Shown here: piece after piece, positions 18,271 through 29,876 of the stretch
Layout of the letters: each line of letters opens with the position of its first letter
How positions within the stretch are numbered: the first letter of the stretch is position 1
Assembly: GCA_963708855.1 (NCBI GenBank)
Contig: CAVPUM010000025.1
Coordinates: 1-64,000, forward strand
Direction of reading: 5' to 3'
Length of the DNA stretch: 64,000 nucleotides
From: CAIWHR01 sp963708855
GTDB lineage: Bacteria > Pseudomonadota > Gammaproteobacteria > Burkholderiales > Casimicrobiaceae
Notes under the pieces: model-generated
What the model was told of the DNA's origin: nothing
What the model saw: only the letters and a program-made list of their open reading frames with translations
Database searches by the model: none
Made by a program: the position numbers and the translations under genes

Positions 18271-18353
18271 CCCCGAGGAGCGTTGCAACAGGAAGGCGCG
18301 GCCAGCGCCGGCATCCTGCCAGGCTCGGGGTATTCACCCTCTGCAACCGCGCT
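18271..18353 (+). promoter_or_regulatory. S-adenosylhomocysteine (SAH) riboswitch
   Basis: The arrangement matches the SAH aptamer found upstream of ahcY in many proteobacteria. Stem P1 pairs CCCCGAG (18271-18277) with CTCGGGG (18324-18330). The conserved core GAGCGTTGCA (18278-18287) follows the 5' strand, and CCAGGCTCGG closes the 3' side. A pseudoknot can form between TTGCA (18283-18287) and TGCAA (18342-18346), extended by GAGCG with CGCTC (18349-18353). In this family SAH binding raises expression of ahcY, which removes toxic SAH. The ribosome site is about 70 bases further on. Pairing was checked by eye only. Confidence 0.9.
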
Positions 18354-18435
18354 CGTTGAACCGTGCACGCGCACGGGGTGACGAGTGCGCTTTCCGCCTC
18401 CCCCTGCCGCGTGGTCCCCAACGATGGAGTGACCG

Positions 18436-19878
<1,443 letters not shown>

Positions 19879-19903
19879 CAGACAGCGGCGACGGGAGCGC
19901 GCA

Positions 19904-20827
19904 ATGCGCATCGCGGTGATGGGTGCCGGCGGGGTTGGCGGATACTTTGGAGCCAGGCTCGCGCAGGCGGGACATGACGTCGCGTTCGTCGCGCGCGGCC
20001 GGCATCTCGCGGCGATGCGCGAGCGCGGGCTCGCCGTGAAAAGCGCGTTGGGCGATGTACGCCTGCCCAAACCCGCAGTGACCCACGATCCGGCGACGCT
20101 CCCGCCGGCTGACGTCGTCCTGTTCGCCGTCAAGCTCTGGGATACCGAAAGCGCCGCGGTGGCGGTGCGACCGCTGGTTTCGAAGGGCGGCGTCATCGTC
20201 CCCTTCCAGAACGGCGTCGAGAGCATCGAGCGGATTGGCGCGATCGTGGGCGGCGAGCGCGTGATGGGTGGCGCCGCGTACATTGCAGCAGCGCTCCGGG
20301 ACCCAGGCGTCATCGTACATACCGGAACCATGGCACGGTTGCGCTTCGGCCCTGTGCTCCCTGCGCAGCAGCCTGCGGCCGAGTCGCTGCTCGCAGTTTG
20401 CAGGAGCGCCGGCATCGAGGCGGAGCTTACGGCCGACATACGCCGGGCGCTGTGGGAAAAATTCGCGTTTCTCGCGGCCTTCTCGGCATTGACGAGCGTC
20501 GCCCGGCAGCCGATGGGGATCCTGCGCGCCGACCCCGACCTTCGTGCGACACTCGAGCGCGCGATACGCGAGGTGTGGGCCGTCGGCCGGGCCACGGGGA
20601 TCGCGCTGACGGACGATTTCGTCCTGCAGCAGATGAAGTTCGCCGACGGGCTGCCGGCGGAAATGAGATCCTCGATGCTCAACGATCTCGCGGCGGGCAA
20701 CCGCTTGGAGGCGCCGTGGCTCTGCGGCGCGGTCGCCCGCATGGCCAATGCGGCGCAGGTGCCAGCGCCGGTCAATGCCACGCTTTACGCAGCGCTCAAG
20801 CCGTACTGCAGCGGCGCGGCGCACTGA
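19904..20827 (+). CDS. panE: Ketopantoate reductase family protein (2-dehydropantoate 2-reductase)
   Basis: 307 aa. Rossmann fold at the N-terminus (IAVMGAGGVGGYFGARLAQAG), central KLWDTESAA with the catalytic-type Lys, QNGVES, and a C-terminal helical domain with LWEKFAFLAAFSALT and SSMLNDLAAGNRLE. In pantothenate synthesis it reduces ketopantoate with NADPH. Several paralogues in this family have other substrates, so panE is likely but not certain. Only 25 bases after ahcY, so probably co-transcribed; no functional link to the methyl cycle is known. Confidence 0.82.
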   Translation: MRIAVMGAGGVGGYFGARLAQAGHDVAFVARGRHLAAMRERGLAVKSALGDVRLPKPAVTHDPATLPPADVVLFAVKLWDTESAAVAVRPLVSKGGVIVPFQNGVESIERIGAIVGGERVMGGAAYIAAALRDPGVIVHTGTMARLRFGPVLPAQQPAAESLLAVCRSAGIEAELTADIRRALWEKFAFLAAFSALTSVARQPMGILRADPDLRATLERAIREVWAVGRATGIALTDDFVLQQMKFADGLPAEMRSSMLNDLAAGNRLEAPWLCGAVARMANAAQVPAPVNATLYAALKPYCSGAAH

Positions 20828-20850
20828 CTCATTTCCTGGAGAACCGACGC

Positions 20851-21198
20851 ATGCGCCTCCTTCTGATCTGGCTCGTGAACGCGCTGGCGCTGCTGGCGCT
20901 CCCGTATGTGTTTCCCTGGGTGAAGGTGGACTCGTTCACCGCCGCGCTGATCGCCGCGTTGGCGCTCGGACTCATCAACGCCTTGATCCGGCCGCTGCTG
21001 ATTGTCCTGACGCTGCCCGCGACCGTGCTGACGCTGGGCCTCTTCATCTTCGTGATCAACGGACTCCTGTTCTGGGCGGTCGGCTCGTTCGTCGAAGGCT
21101 TCCACGTCAACGGGTTCTGGTCGGGTGTGTTCGGCGCGATCGTCTACAGCCTGATTTCGTGGCTCCTCTCGGCACTGCTGCCGCAGAAGCGGGACTGA
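20851..21198 (+). CDS. Small membrane protein, holin-4/YvlD-like (PF04020) family
   Basis: 115 aa with four membrane helices. Typical features: WLVNALALLALPYV, NALIRPLLIVLTLPATVLTLGLF, FVINGLLFW, and SLISWLLSALL at the end. Widespread family of unknown function, called phage holin-like only by topology. In betaproteobacteria it often lies between ahcY and metF, as here. GGAG precedes the ATG. Confidence 0.85.
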   Translation: MRLLLIWLVNALALLALPYVFPWVKVDSFTAALIAALALGLINALIRPLLIVLTLPATVLTLGLFIFVINGLLFWAVGSFVEGFHVNGFWSGVFGAIVYSLISWLLSALLPQKRD

Positions 21199-21236
21199 GC
21201 GAAGCCGCACCCGCGCGCGAACCGCATCCCTGAACG

Positions 21237-22076
21237 ATGACCACGTCGCCGCAACGCCTGTTTAGCCTCGAGTTCTTTCCCCCCCGCACACCCGAGGGGA
21301 TCGAGAAGCTGCGCGCGACGCGACGGCAGCTTGCGCAGCTGAAGCCGGCGTTCTGCTCGGTCACCTTTGGCGCCGGCGGCTCGACGCGCGAGGGCACGCT
21401 GGCGACGGTTCTCGAGTTCCGCGCCGAGGGCATGGAGGCGGCGCCGCACATCTCGTGCGTGGGCGGCTCGCGCGCGTCGATCGCCGACGTTCTCGCGCAG
21501 TACAAGGCGCACGGCATCCGGCACGTCGTCGCGCTGCGGGGCGACCTGCCTTCCGGATCGCTCGACGCGGGCGACTTCCGCTTCGCGAGCGAGCTCGTCG
21601 CGTTCATCCGCGAGCAGACCGGCGACTGGTTCCACATCGACGTCGCCGCCTACCCCGAATGCCATCCGCAGGCTCGCAGCCCGCAGGACGATCTCGTCGC
21701 GTTCAAGCGCAAGGTCGACGCGGGCGCTGATGCCGCCATCACGCAGTACTTCTACAGTCCCGACGCCTACTGGCACTTCGTCGACGCCTGCCGGGGTGCA
21801 GGCGTCACGGTGCCGATCGTTCCCGGCATCATGCCGATTTCCAGCTTTTCCAAGCTCGCGCGCTTTTCCGACGCGTGCGGCGCCGAGATCCCGCGCTGGA
21901 TGCGGAAGCAGCTCGAAGGCTATGGCGACGACGTCGCGTCGATCCGCGCGTTCGGACTGGACGTGGTCACGGAGCTCGCCGACAGCCTGCTCACGCGCGG
22001 CGCGCCGGGCCTGCACTTCTACACGCTCAATCAGGCGGCGCCCACGACGACCATCTGGCAGCGGCTCGGGCTCTGA
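21237..22076 (+). CDS. metF: 5,10-methylenetetrahydrofolate reductase
   Basis: 279-aa TIM barrel, normal for bacterial MetF. FSLEFFPPRT at the N-terminus has the conserved Glu; SVTFGAGGSTREGT and ALRGD bind FAD and folate; ITQYFYSPDAYW and PGIMPISSF follow. It reduces methylene-THF to methyl-THF, supplying the methyl group for methionine. It completes the methyl cycle with metK and ahcY. ATG at 21237, 38 bases after the holin-like gene. Confidence 0.96.
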   Translation: MTTSPQRLFSLEFFPPRTPEGIEKLRATRRQLAQLKPAFCSVTFGAGGSTREGTLATVLEFRAEGMEAAPHISCVGGSRASIADVLAQYKAHGIRHVVALRGDLPSGSLDAGDFRFASELVAFIREQTGDWFHIDVAAYPECHPQARSPQDDLVAFKRKVDAGADAAITQYFYSPDAYWHFVDACRGAGVTVPIVPGIMPISSFSKLARFSDACGAEIPRWMRKQLEGYGDDVASIRAFGLDVVTELADSLLTRGAPGLHFYTLNQAAPTTTIWQRLGL

Positions 22077-22130
22077 CCGGCGGCGGCTGCGACAGGGCGG
22101 TCGGGCCGCGCAGCCCCGTTTGGAGGCGCT

Positions 22131-22850
22131 TCAGGAGCCGGGCGTGAAAGACAGGAGCTCCACCACGGCGTTTTGCGTGGGGATCCGCCCGATGAAGTCC
22201 AAGCCGCCGCCCCTCTCCAGGTATTGCGCCCGCTTCTCCTCGCGCACCACACCGCGCACCGCCGGCGCGTACCAGACGGTGTAATTGCAGTCCGTCGCAT
22301 AGCGCCAGAACTCCTCGTCGTCGAGCCGCATCACCACATGCATGGCGATCGCGTCGAACGTGCCGGCCGGAGTCGTCACCTTCTCCCAGCCGCGGACCCG
22401 GACATAGCGGTTGATCTGCCCAGTGGTCTTTGTGGTCTCGTTGTAATTGTCGACAAAACGGCTCCAGGTCTCGCCGGCGGCGAGCGGAAACCGGAAGCGC
22501 TCGAGTGGCGTGACGAAGCGCCGCGTTTCGTTGTCGAACACGGCGCCGATCTTCACCTGGCCGGGCGCCGACCACAGCTCGGCACGGGCGACGTCCCGGG
22601 ACGGACCCTTCTGCGTTATCCGCACGTCGATCCCGTCCGCGCCGAGCGCGGTGATCGAATGCGTTTCTTCCCAGCGCTCCGGGGAGCGGAAGCCATCCTG
22701 CACGCGGTAGGTCCAGCGGTCGCCGACGCGATAGGCCGGCGCCTCCGCGGCGGGCCCGGAGCCCGCGCTCTCATAGCCGGCGCAGCCCATCAGGGCCGCC
22801 GCGACGGCAAGGCAAAAACCGACGACAACCGTGCGCGGGATGCTCGGCAT
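22131..22850 (-). CDS. Putative lipoprotein, function unknown
   Basis: 239 aa. A signal peptide is followed by LMGC near residue 23, a likely lipobox. The mature part has YRVGDRWTYRVQDGF, FPLAAGETWSRFVDNYN and TPAGTFDAIAMHV. This GDxWxY / TPAGxF pattern occurs in beta-sandwich periplasmic proteins of unknown role. Convergent with metF, 115 bases after ilvD on the same strand. The last 60 residues (GIRPTQNAVVELLSFTPG-like) form a second strand-rich part. Confidence 0.65.
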   Translation of the reverse strand: MPSIPRTVVVGFCLAVAAALMGCAGYESAGSGPAAEAPAYRVGDRWTYRVQDGFRSPERWEETHSITALGADGIDVRITQKGPSRDVARAELWSAPGQVKIGAVFDNETRRFVTPLERFRFPLAAGETWSRFVDNYNETTKTTGQINRYVRVRGWEKVTTPAGTFDAIAMHVVMRLDDEEFWRYATDCNYTVWYAPAVRGVVREEKRAQYLERGGGLDFIGRIPTQNAVVELLSFTPGS

Positions 22851-22965
22851 GGGGCGCTCTTGTGACAAAAAACCGCAAACAGGGCACGGGGGCCGGTCAT
22901 TCCGCACGCCGCGCGGCTCGTCCTGTCGCGGGGGAGCGGCGCGGGAACCCATGCGATCCGCGCCG

Positions 22966-24648
22966 CTACACATCCCCGTCGGTGATGGCGCCGATGCTCG
23001 CGGTCGAAACTAGGCGCCGGTACTTCGCCAGCAGGCCTCTGGTGTGGCGCGGGGCCGGGGGACGCCATGCTTCGCGGCGCCGCGCAAGTACTGCATCGTC
23101 GACGTTGAGCTGGATCAGCAGCCGGTTCGCGTCGATCGTGATCGAGTCGCCCTCCTCGACCAGCGCAATCGTGCCGCCGACGTAGGCCTCCGGGGCGACG
23201 TGCCCCACGACCATGCCCCAGGTGCCACCCGAAAAGCGGCCGTCGGTGATGAGGCCGACGGATTCGCCGAGCCCCTGCCCGATGAGCGCGGACGTCGGGG
23301 CGAGCATCTCCTGCATCCCGGGCCCGCCCTTCGGGCCTTCGTAGCGGATCACGACGACATCGCCGGCCTTGATCTTCCCGGCCATGATCGCGTCCATCAC
23401 CTGCGGCTCGGCGTCGAACACCCGCGCCGGCCCGGTGATCGACAGGCGCTTGAGGCCGGTGATCTTCGCCACGCAACCCTCGGTCGCGAGGTTGCCGCGC
23501 AGGATCGCGAGATGTCCCTGTGCGTACATCGGATTCGACCACGGCCGGATGACGTCCTGGTCGGCGCGCGGTTCGCCGGGGATGTGCGCGAGCTCTTCGG
23601 CCAGCGTTCGGCCGGTGATGGTGACGCAATCGCCGTGCAGAAGGCCGTGCGCGAGCAGCATCTTCAGTACCTGCGGCACGCCGCCCGCGCGGTGGAAATC
23701 GACGGCCACGTATTCGCCCGACGGCTTGAGGTTGCACAGCACCGGCACGCGCTTGCGGATGCGCTCGAAGTCGTCGATCGTCCACGGCACTTCAGCCGCC
23801 GAGGCAATCGCCAGATAGTGGAGCACCGCGTTGGTCGAGCCGCCCGTCGCCATCACCAGCGCGATCGCGTTCTCGATCGACTTCCGGGTGATGATGTCGC
23901 GCGGCTTCAGGTCCCGCTTGATCGCCTCGACCAGCACCCGCGCCGACTCGGCCGCCGAGTCGGCCTTCTCGGCATCCGGGGAAGCCATCTGCGAGCTGCC
24001 GAGCAGGCTGATCCCCAGCGCCTCGAACGACGACGACATGGTGTTGGCGGTGTACATGCCGCCGCAGGCGCCCACGCTCGGGCAGGCGTTCCTCTCGATC
24101 CCGTCGTAATCCTCCTGCGCCATCTTGCCGGCCGTGAACGCGCCGACGGCCTCGAACGGCGAGACGATGGTGAGGGTCTGCCCTTTCCAGTGGCCGGGCT
24201 TGATCGTGCCCGCATAGACAAAGATGCCGGGGACGTTCATCCGGGCCATCGCCATCACGCCGGCCGGCATGTTCTTGTCGCAGCCGCCGGCGACCAGCAC
24301 GCCATCCATGCACTGGCCGTTGACCGAGGTCTCGATCGCGTCGGCGATGACTTCGCGCGAGACCAGCGAGTACTTCATGCCCTCGGTGCCCATGCCGATG
24401 CCGTCGGTGACGGTCGGTATGCCGAACACCTGCGGCATGGCCCCGGCCGCCGTGAGCGCGGCCATCGCGCGGTCCACCAGCGGCTGGATTCCGGCGTTGC
24501 ACGGATTCATCGTGCTGTGGCCGTTGGCGACCCCCACGATCGGCTTGTCGAAATCCCCGTCGTTGAATCCGACGGCGCGCAGCATCGCGCGGTTGGGCGA
24601 GCGGGCGACACCCTGCGTGATGAGCCTGGAGCGGCGGTTGTGCGACAT
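22966..24648 (-). CDS. ilvD: Dihydroxy-acid dehydratase
   Basis: 560 aa. Fe-S cluster cysteines lie in PCNAGIQPL, GGCDKNMPAG and CPSVGACGGMYTANTM; the C-terminal half has GPKGGPGMQEML, GRFSGGTWG and the VGHVAPEA stretch. It makes 2-oxo acids for valine, isoleucine, leucine and pantothenate, which links it in theme to panE at 19904. ATG at 24648 after GGAG; the frame is open much further upstream but with no family match. Ends 115 bases before the lipoprotein gene. Confidence 0.95.
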   Translation of the reverse strand: MSHNRRSRLITQGVARSPNRAMLRAVGFNDGDFDKPIVGVANGHSTMNPCNAGIQPLVDRAMAALTAAGAMPQVFGIPTVTDGIGMGTEGMKYSLVSREVIADAIETSVNGQCMDGVLVAGGCDKNMPAGVMAMARMNVPGIFVYAGTIKPGHWKGQTLTIVSPFEAVGAFTAGKMAQEDYDGIERNACPSVGACGGMYTANTMSSSFEALGISLLGSSQMASPDAEKADSAAESARVLVEAIKRDLKPRDIITRKSIENAIALVMATGGSTNAVLHYLAIASAAEVPWTIDDFERIRKRVPVLCNLKPSGEYVAVDFHRAGGVPQVLKMLLAHGLLHGDCVTITGRTLAEELAHIPGEPRADQDVIRPWSNPMYAQGHLAILRGNLATEGCVAKITGLKRLSITGPARVFDAEPQVMDAIMAGKIKAGDVVVIRYEGPKGGPGMQEMLAPTSALIGQGLGESVGLITDGRFSGGTWGMVVGHVAPEAYVGGTIALVEEGDSITIDANRLLIQLNVDDAVLARRREAWRPPAPRHTRGLLAKYRRLVSTASIGAITDGDV

Positions 24649-24717
24649 GGGGAACTCCGGGGGCTGATGTTGGCGTTCGGCACGCAGGCCGCCGCAGGGG
24701 AGCCGTGCGGGGCTGCG

Positions 24718-24723
24718 TATAAT
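24718..24723 (+). promoter_or_regulatory. Putative -10 element upstream of lgt
   Basis: TATAAT in GCGTATAATCGG, 48 bases before the lgt ATG, in the 122-base gap between the divergent ilvD and lgt starts. No clear -35. Confidence 0.5.
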
Positions 24724-24770
24724 CGGACGTTGCAATTTTAGCAGGTGGCGCCACGCGTCGCCGCTCCGGA

Positions 24771-25586
24771 ATGCTCGTCCATCCCGAGTTCGATCCGATC
24801 GCATTTCACGCCGGGCCCATTGCCGTACGGTGGTACGGGCTGATGTACCTGGTCGGATTCGTGCTCTTCGTCGTGCTGGGCAAGCATCGTGCACGGCAGA
24901 ACCTGCTCACCGGCTGGCACCCGCGCGACGTCGACGACATGCTGCTCTACGGCGTGTTCGGCGTGATCCTCGGCGGACGGCTCGGGTACGTGCTTTTCTA
25001 CAAGCCGATCTACTATCTCGCGCACCCGCTCGAAATCCTCTCCGTCTGGCAGGGCGGGATGAGTTTCCACGGCGGCTTCCTCGGGGTGCTCGTGGCGTTG
25101 TGGTTCTTCGCGCGATCGCGCAATAAGCGCTGGCTCGACGTCACCGATTTCGTCGCGCCGCTCGTGCCACTGGGCCTTGCCGCCGGCAGGCTCGGCAACT
25201 TCATCAACGGCGAGCTCTGGGGGCGCGTCACCGACCTGCCCTGGGGGATGGTGTTTCCTCCGGCGGGTACCGCGCCGCGGCATCCGTCGCAGCTCTACCA
25301 GTTCGGGCTCGAGGGGCTCGCCCTCTTCGCGCTGCTGTGGGTCTATACGCGCCGGCGGCGCCCACTGGGTGCCGCCTCGGGGCTGTTCCTCGTCGGTTAC
25401 GGCTTCGCCCGCTTCGCCGCCGAATACGCGCGCGAGCCCGACAGCTTTCTCGGATATCTTGCGCTCGGCCTCACGATGGGCCAGTGGCTTTCGTTGCCGA
25501 TGATCGTGGCCGGGGCCGTGATGATGCGCTGGGCCTACCGGCGCGCCGACAAGGACGAGCCGACGGTGCTCGACCGGATGAAATGA
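24771..25586 (+). CDS. lgt: Prolipoprotein diacylglyceryl transferase
   Basis: 271 aa with seven membrane segments. Signature residues: AVRWYGLMYLVG with the essential His/Tyr region upstream (FHAGPIAVRWYG), YYLAHPLEIL then GMSFHGGFLG, and AGRLGNFINGELWGRVTD (Lgt signature). Moves diacylglycerol from phosphatidylglycerol to the lipobox cysteine. Convergent with fxsA after 5 bases. ilvD-lgt divergence is common in betaproteobacteria. Confidence 0.96.
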   Translation: MLVHPEFDPIAFHAGPIAVRWYGLMYLVGFVLFVVLGKHRARQNLLTGWHPRDVDDMLLYGVFGVILGGRLGYVLFYKPIYYLAHPLEILSVWQGGMSFHGGFLGVLVALWFFARSRNKRWLDVTDFVAPLVPLGLAAGRLGNFINGELWGRVTDLPWGMVFPPAGTAPRHPSQLYQFGLEGLALFALLWVYTRRRRPLGAASGLFLVGYGFARFAAEYAREPDSFLGYLALGLTMGQWLSLPMIVAGAVMMRWAYRRADKDEPTVLDRMK

Positions 25587-25591
25587 CGCGC

Positions 25592-25996
25592 CTAATCGAG
25601 GCGACGGAATTCGCCGTCGATCGCTTTGGGGCGGCCGCCGGGAGGTCCTGCCGTCGCGGCGTGCGGCGCGTAATCGCGGCCGAGGTTCAGCCGCAAGGCG
25701 AGCAACGCCAGCGCCATGACATCGCTCAGGATCCCGGGGAGCAGGAACAGAACGCCGGCCAGCACCTTGCGACCGCTGTCGAGCAGACCGCGAAGCAGCG
25801 GCTGCTCGCCGTGCATGGCGGCGACCGTGCTGGCGCGGAAGGCGGTCCGCTCATTGCGCAGCAGATAGAGGCCGGCAATGGCGGCCAATCCGAGCCACGC
25901 GTACGTGGGCACGCCGGTCCACCGCGCGAAGCGAACGGTCGCGTACAGGTCGACGAGGGGAAAACCCAGTACAATCAGCAGGAATGTGACACGCAT
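25592..25996 (-). CDS. fxsA: FxsA family membrane protein
   Basis: 134 aa. Three to four hydrophobic segments, PLVDLYATVRFA near the start and GVLFLLPGILSDVMALALLAL in the middle, as in FxsA (suppressor of phage F exclusion). Function unknown outside that phenotype. Start codon lies 9 bases from the cutA start on the other strand. Confidence 0.87.
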   Translation of the reverse strand: MRVTFLLIVLGFPLVDLYATVRFARWTGVPTYAWLGLAAIAGLYLLRNERTAFRASTVAAMHGEQPLLRGLLDSGRKVLAGVLFLLPGILSDVMALALLALRLNLGRDYAPHAATAGPPGGRPKAIDGEFRRLD

Positions 25997-26005
25997 GGGG
26001 GCTCC

Positions 26006-26332
26006 TTGACCGGCGCGGCAATCATCGTGCTCACGCAGATGCCTGACAGGGCATCTGCACTCGCCCTCGCCCGATCGCTCCTGGAGGCACGTCTGGCTGC
26101 CTGCGTGAGTGTCGGAGCGCCGGTGGAATCACTCTATCACTGGCGCGGCCAAATCGAAACTGCACAGGAGATCCCGGTTGCCGTGAAGACGCGCGCCGGG
26201 CGCTACGCCGAGGTCGAGGTCGCGATTCGCTCGCGGCACCCCTACGAACTTCCCGAGATCATCGCTGTCCCCGTTACCGATGGACTCGCCCCCTATCTCC
26301 GGTGGCTCGCCGATGAAACCGCGGCGAGCTGA
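26006..26332 (+). CDS. cutA: CutA-like divalent-ion tolerance protein
   Basis: 108 aa, normal CutA length. Motifs: AIIVLTQMPD, ARSLLEARLAACVSVG, SLYHWRGQIETAQEIPVAVKT, and HPYELPEIIAVPV. A trimeric ferredoxin-like fold; role in metal tolerance is unclear. The only plausible start is TTG at 26006, 4 bases after GGGGG; no in-frame ATG precedes the fold. It is followed after 8 bases by the DsbD-domain gene, the usual cutA-dsbD order. Confidence 0.9.
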   Translation: MTGAAIIVLTQMPDRASALALARSLLEARLAACVSVGAPVESLYHWRGQIETAQEIPVAVKTRAGRYAEVEVAIRSRHPYELPEIIAVPVTDGLAPYLRWLADETAAS

Positions 26333-26340
26333 TTCCGACC

Positions 26341-26835
26341 ATGCCCCCGGCTGCTAGCGCCCTGACCATCGCCGCGGTGGCGTTGGCGCTCTGTTTCGGC
26401 GGGGCTGCGGCGGAACCGAAGCTGCTCGAACCGGAGCGCGCGTTCGAATTGAGCGTCCAGGCGACCGACGAAAAGACCATCGAGGTCCGATTTGTGATCG
26501 CGAGCGGATATTACCTTTACCGGGAGAAGATGAAATTCTCCGTCGCGCCGGCGGTGCTCGCATCCGCCCCGACGCTCCCGCCGGGCGCACTCAAGGACGA
26601 CCCGTTTTTCGGGACGGTCGAAACTTACCGCGGCCGATTCGCGGTCCAGCTGCCGCTGGACGGCGTCGAGGCGGGCCTCAAGGTCACGGTCAAGGCCGAG
26701 TCGCAGGGGTGCGCGGACGCGGGCGTCTGTTACCCGCCGCAGGTCCAGAGCGTTACGGTAACGCTGCCTGCGCCGGGCGGCCGGCCGGGCGCCCCGGTGG
26801 CGGCAACCCCGGCGAAGAAATCCTGGTTCAACTAG
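26341..26835 (+). CDS. Stand-alone DsbD N-terminal (alpha) domain protein
   Basis: 164 aa: signal peptide (about 1-24), then the DsbD-alpha immunoglobulin-like domain with FELSVQATDEKTIEVRF, YYLYREK and the redox pair in CADAGVC (Cys124, Cys130). The eight-helix membrane domain and C-terminal thioredoxin domain of DsbD are absent; the protein stops at KKSWFN. In full DsbD this domain passes electrons from the membrane domain to DsbC and CcmG. Position right after cutA shows it descends from dsbD. A separate TlpA-like gene starts 109 bases on. Confidence 0.85.
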   Translation: MPPAASALTIAAVALALCFGGAAAEPKLLEPERAFELSVQATDEKTIEVRFVIASGYYLYREKMKFSVAPAVLASAPTLPPGALKDDPFFGTVETYRGRFAVQLPLDGVEAGLKVTVKAESQGCADAGVCYPPQVQSVTVTLPAPGGRPGAPVAATPAKKSWFN

Positions 26836-26944
26836 AGCCCACCCGGGTACCCGCCCGCGTGGTGACCCGGCGTGACCGGGCCCCGGATCGTTCCCGCGCG
26901 GTTGCCCTGGGCGCGCGGCAAGTGTAAGTGTTTACTCAGTTTCC

Positions 26945-27499
26945 ATGACAACCCGTTTCCCAACACGACGGATACTTTACGGGTCAGCCTTGGCGCTGGC
27001 CGGCTTGGTCGCCCTGGCGGGTGGCCTCTACTTCGGCGGGTTTGCCGACCAGGGGAACGTCGCCGACCTACGCGGCAAGGATGCGGGAGTGCTCTTCGGC
27101 GTTGCCTTGCCGGACACGAAGGGGCGCGAGCAGTCGCTTGGCCAATGGAAAGGGAAACTGCTGGTCGTCAATTTCTGGGCGACCTGGTGCGTGCCGTGCC
27201 GGGAAGAGATGCCGGAGTTCGTGAAGGCGCAGAAGGAATTCGGCCAACGAGGTCTGCAATTCGTGGGCATCGCCATTGACGACGTGGCAAAGGTGGAGGC
27301 CTTCGCGGCGGAACTGGGGCTCAATTACCCGGCGCTGATCGGGGGCTACGGCGCGATCGAACTGTCGCGCTCGCTCGGAAATCGCCTCGGCGCCCTTCCA
27401 TTCACCATCATCGTCGACCGCTCCGGACGGATCAGCCATACCCAACTGGGACCGATCAAAGAAGCACAACTGCGAACTATAATTGGGCAACTTCTTTGA
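26945..27499 (+). CDS. TlpA-family thiol-disulfide oxidoreductase
   Basis: 184 aa. An N-terminal membrane anchor or signal (about 10-32) is followed by a thioredoxin fold with NFWATWCVPCREEMPEF; the CVPC pair is at residues 82-85, and the cis-Pro lies in LGALPFTII. Periplasmic reductase for disulfides, cytochrome c or copper-site proteins. It may partner the DsbD-alpha protein upstream. The stop is followed at once by an AT-rich palindrome. Confidence 0.9.
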   Translation: MTTRFPTRRILYGSALALAGLVALAGGLYFGGFADQGNVADLRGKDAGVLFGVALPDTKGREQSLGQWKGKLLVVNFWATWCVPCREEMPEFVKAQKEFGQRGLQFVGIAIDDVAKVEAFAAELGLNYPALIGGYGAIELSRSLGNRLGALPFTIIVDRSGRISHTQLGPIKEAQLRTIIGQLL

Positions 27500-27501
27500 T
27501 A

Positions 27502-27519
27502 AAATGCTTAAAAGCATTT
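27502..27519. repeat. AT-rich palindrome after tlpA
   Basis: AAATGCTT, two A, AAGCATTT: a perfect 8-bp inverted repeat inside a locally AT-rich patch (27485-27545) in otherwise GC-rich DNA. No T run follows, so it is a weak terminator candidate. From here to 27733 I see no gene; the accBC promoter should lie in this stretch (TTGACA at 27712-27717 is a -35 candidate without a clear -10). Confidence 0.5.
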
Positions 27520-27733
27520 AAAATACTCTAAAAGACATTAAACTACGCTGCAGGCAAGGCATTGATCCGCCGATAAAACCCATGGACAATTCTCCACTGC
27601 GCTGGTTGGGGATCCGGGTCGGCGGCGGTCGGCGTGGAGCGATCTCATTGCGTCGATCTTGCGTCATCGCTGGACAATTTGACCCTATGTGGGCCAAACT
27701 CATGGCTCGATTTGACACCGTAGAGTCCCAACG

Positions 27734-27883
27734 ATGGCACTCCGTCCACGTAACGCGGTGCCCCGCGCCCAACGCGCAAAGGGCCCCCGCCCCGGGCCGA
27801 TCCTGGTCCTGCATGGCCCGAACCTGAATCCGCCGGGCTTGCGCGAACCCGAGATCTGCGCGGATACCCGCCCGGCCGCGTGA
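27734..27883 (+). pseudogene. aroQ: Remnant of aroQ (type II 3-dehydroquinate dehydratase)
   Basis: A 49-codon frame. Its middle reads ILVLHGPNLN and then, imperfectly, GLREPEI, which is the N-terminal catalytic stretch of AroQ (usually ILVLHGPNLNLLGTREPEIYG). Then ADTRPAA and a stop come after about 49 residues, where AroQ should run about 145. In betaproteobacteria aroQ sits directly upstream of accB, exactly this position. So an internal/3' deletion seems to have left only the first strand and part of the lid loop. The frame may still be translated into accB (stop 4 bases before the accB GTG). Confidence 0.75.
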
Positions 27884-27887
27884 CGCC

Positions 27888-28340
<453 letters not shown>

Positions 28341-28374
28341 CTTGCCGCCGCTGCGTCCCCCGTCCTCGCCCATC

Positions 28375-29751
<1,377 letters not shown>

Positions 29752-29876
29752 CAGGGAGCCGGGCCGGACGTCGCCCGCTGTTTGCTCGTCGCCGGGTGGC
29801 CGGCCTGCCAAGTGGCGTATTCAACCCCGTTCCTGCACGCGCTCCGCCAACAGCGCCAACCGACCCTGCTTCCCCC

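Noticed and set aside
27582..27827. An 81-codon frame between tlpA and accB
   Set aside because: Overlaps the aroQ remnant in another frame, has no ribosome site and no family resemblance.
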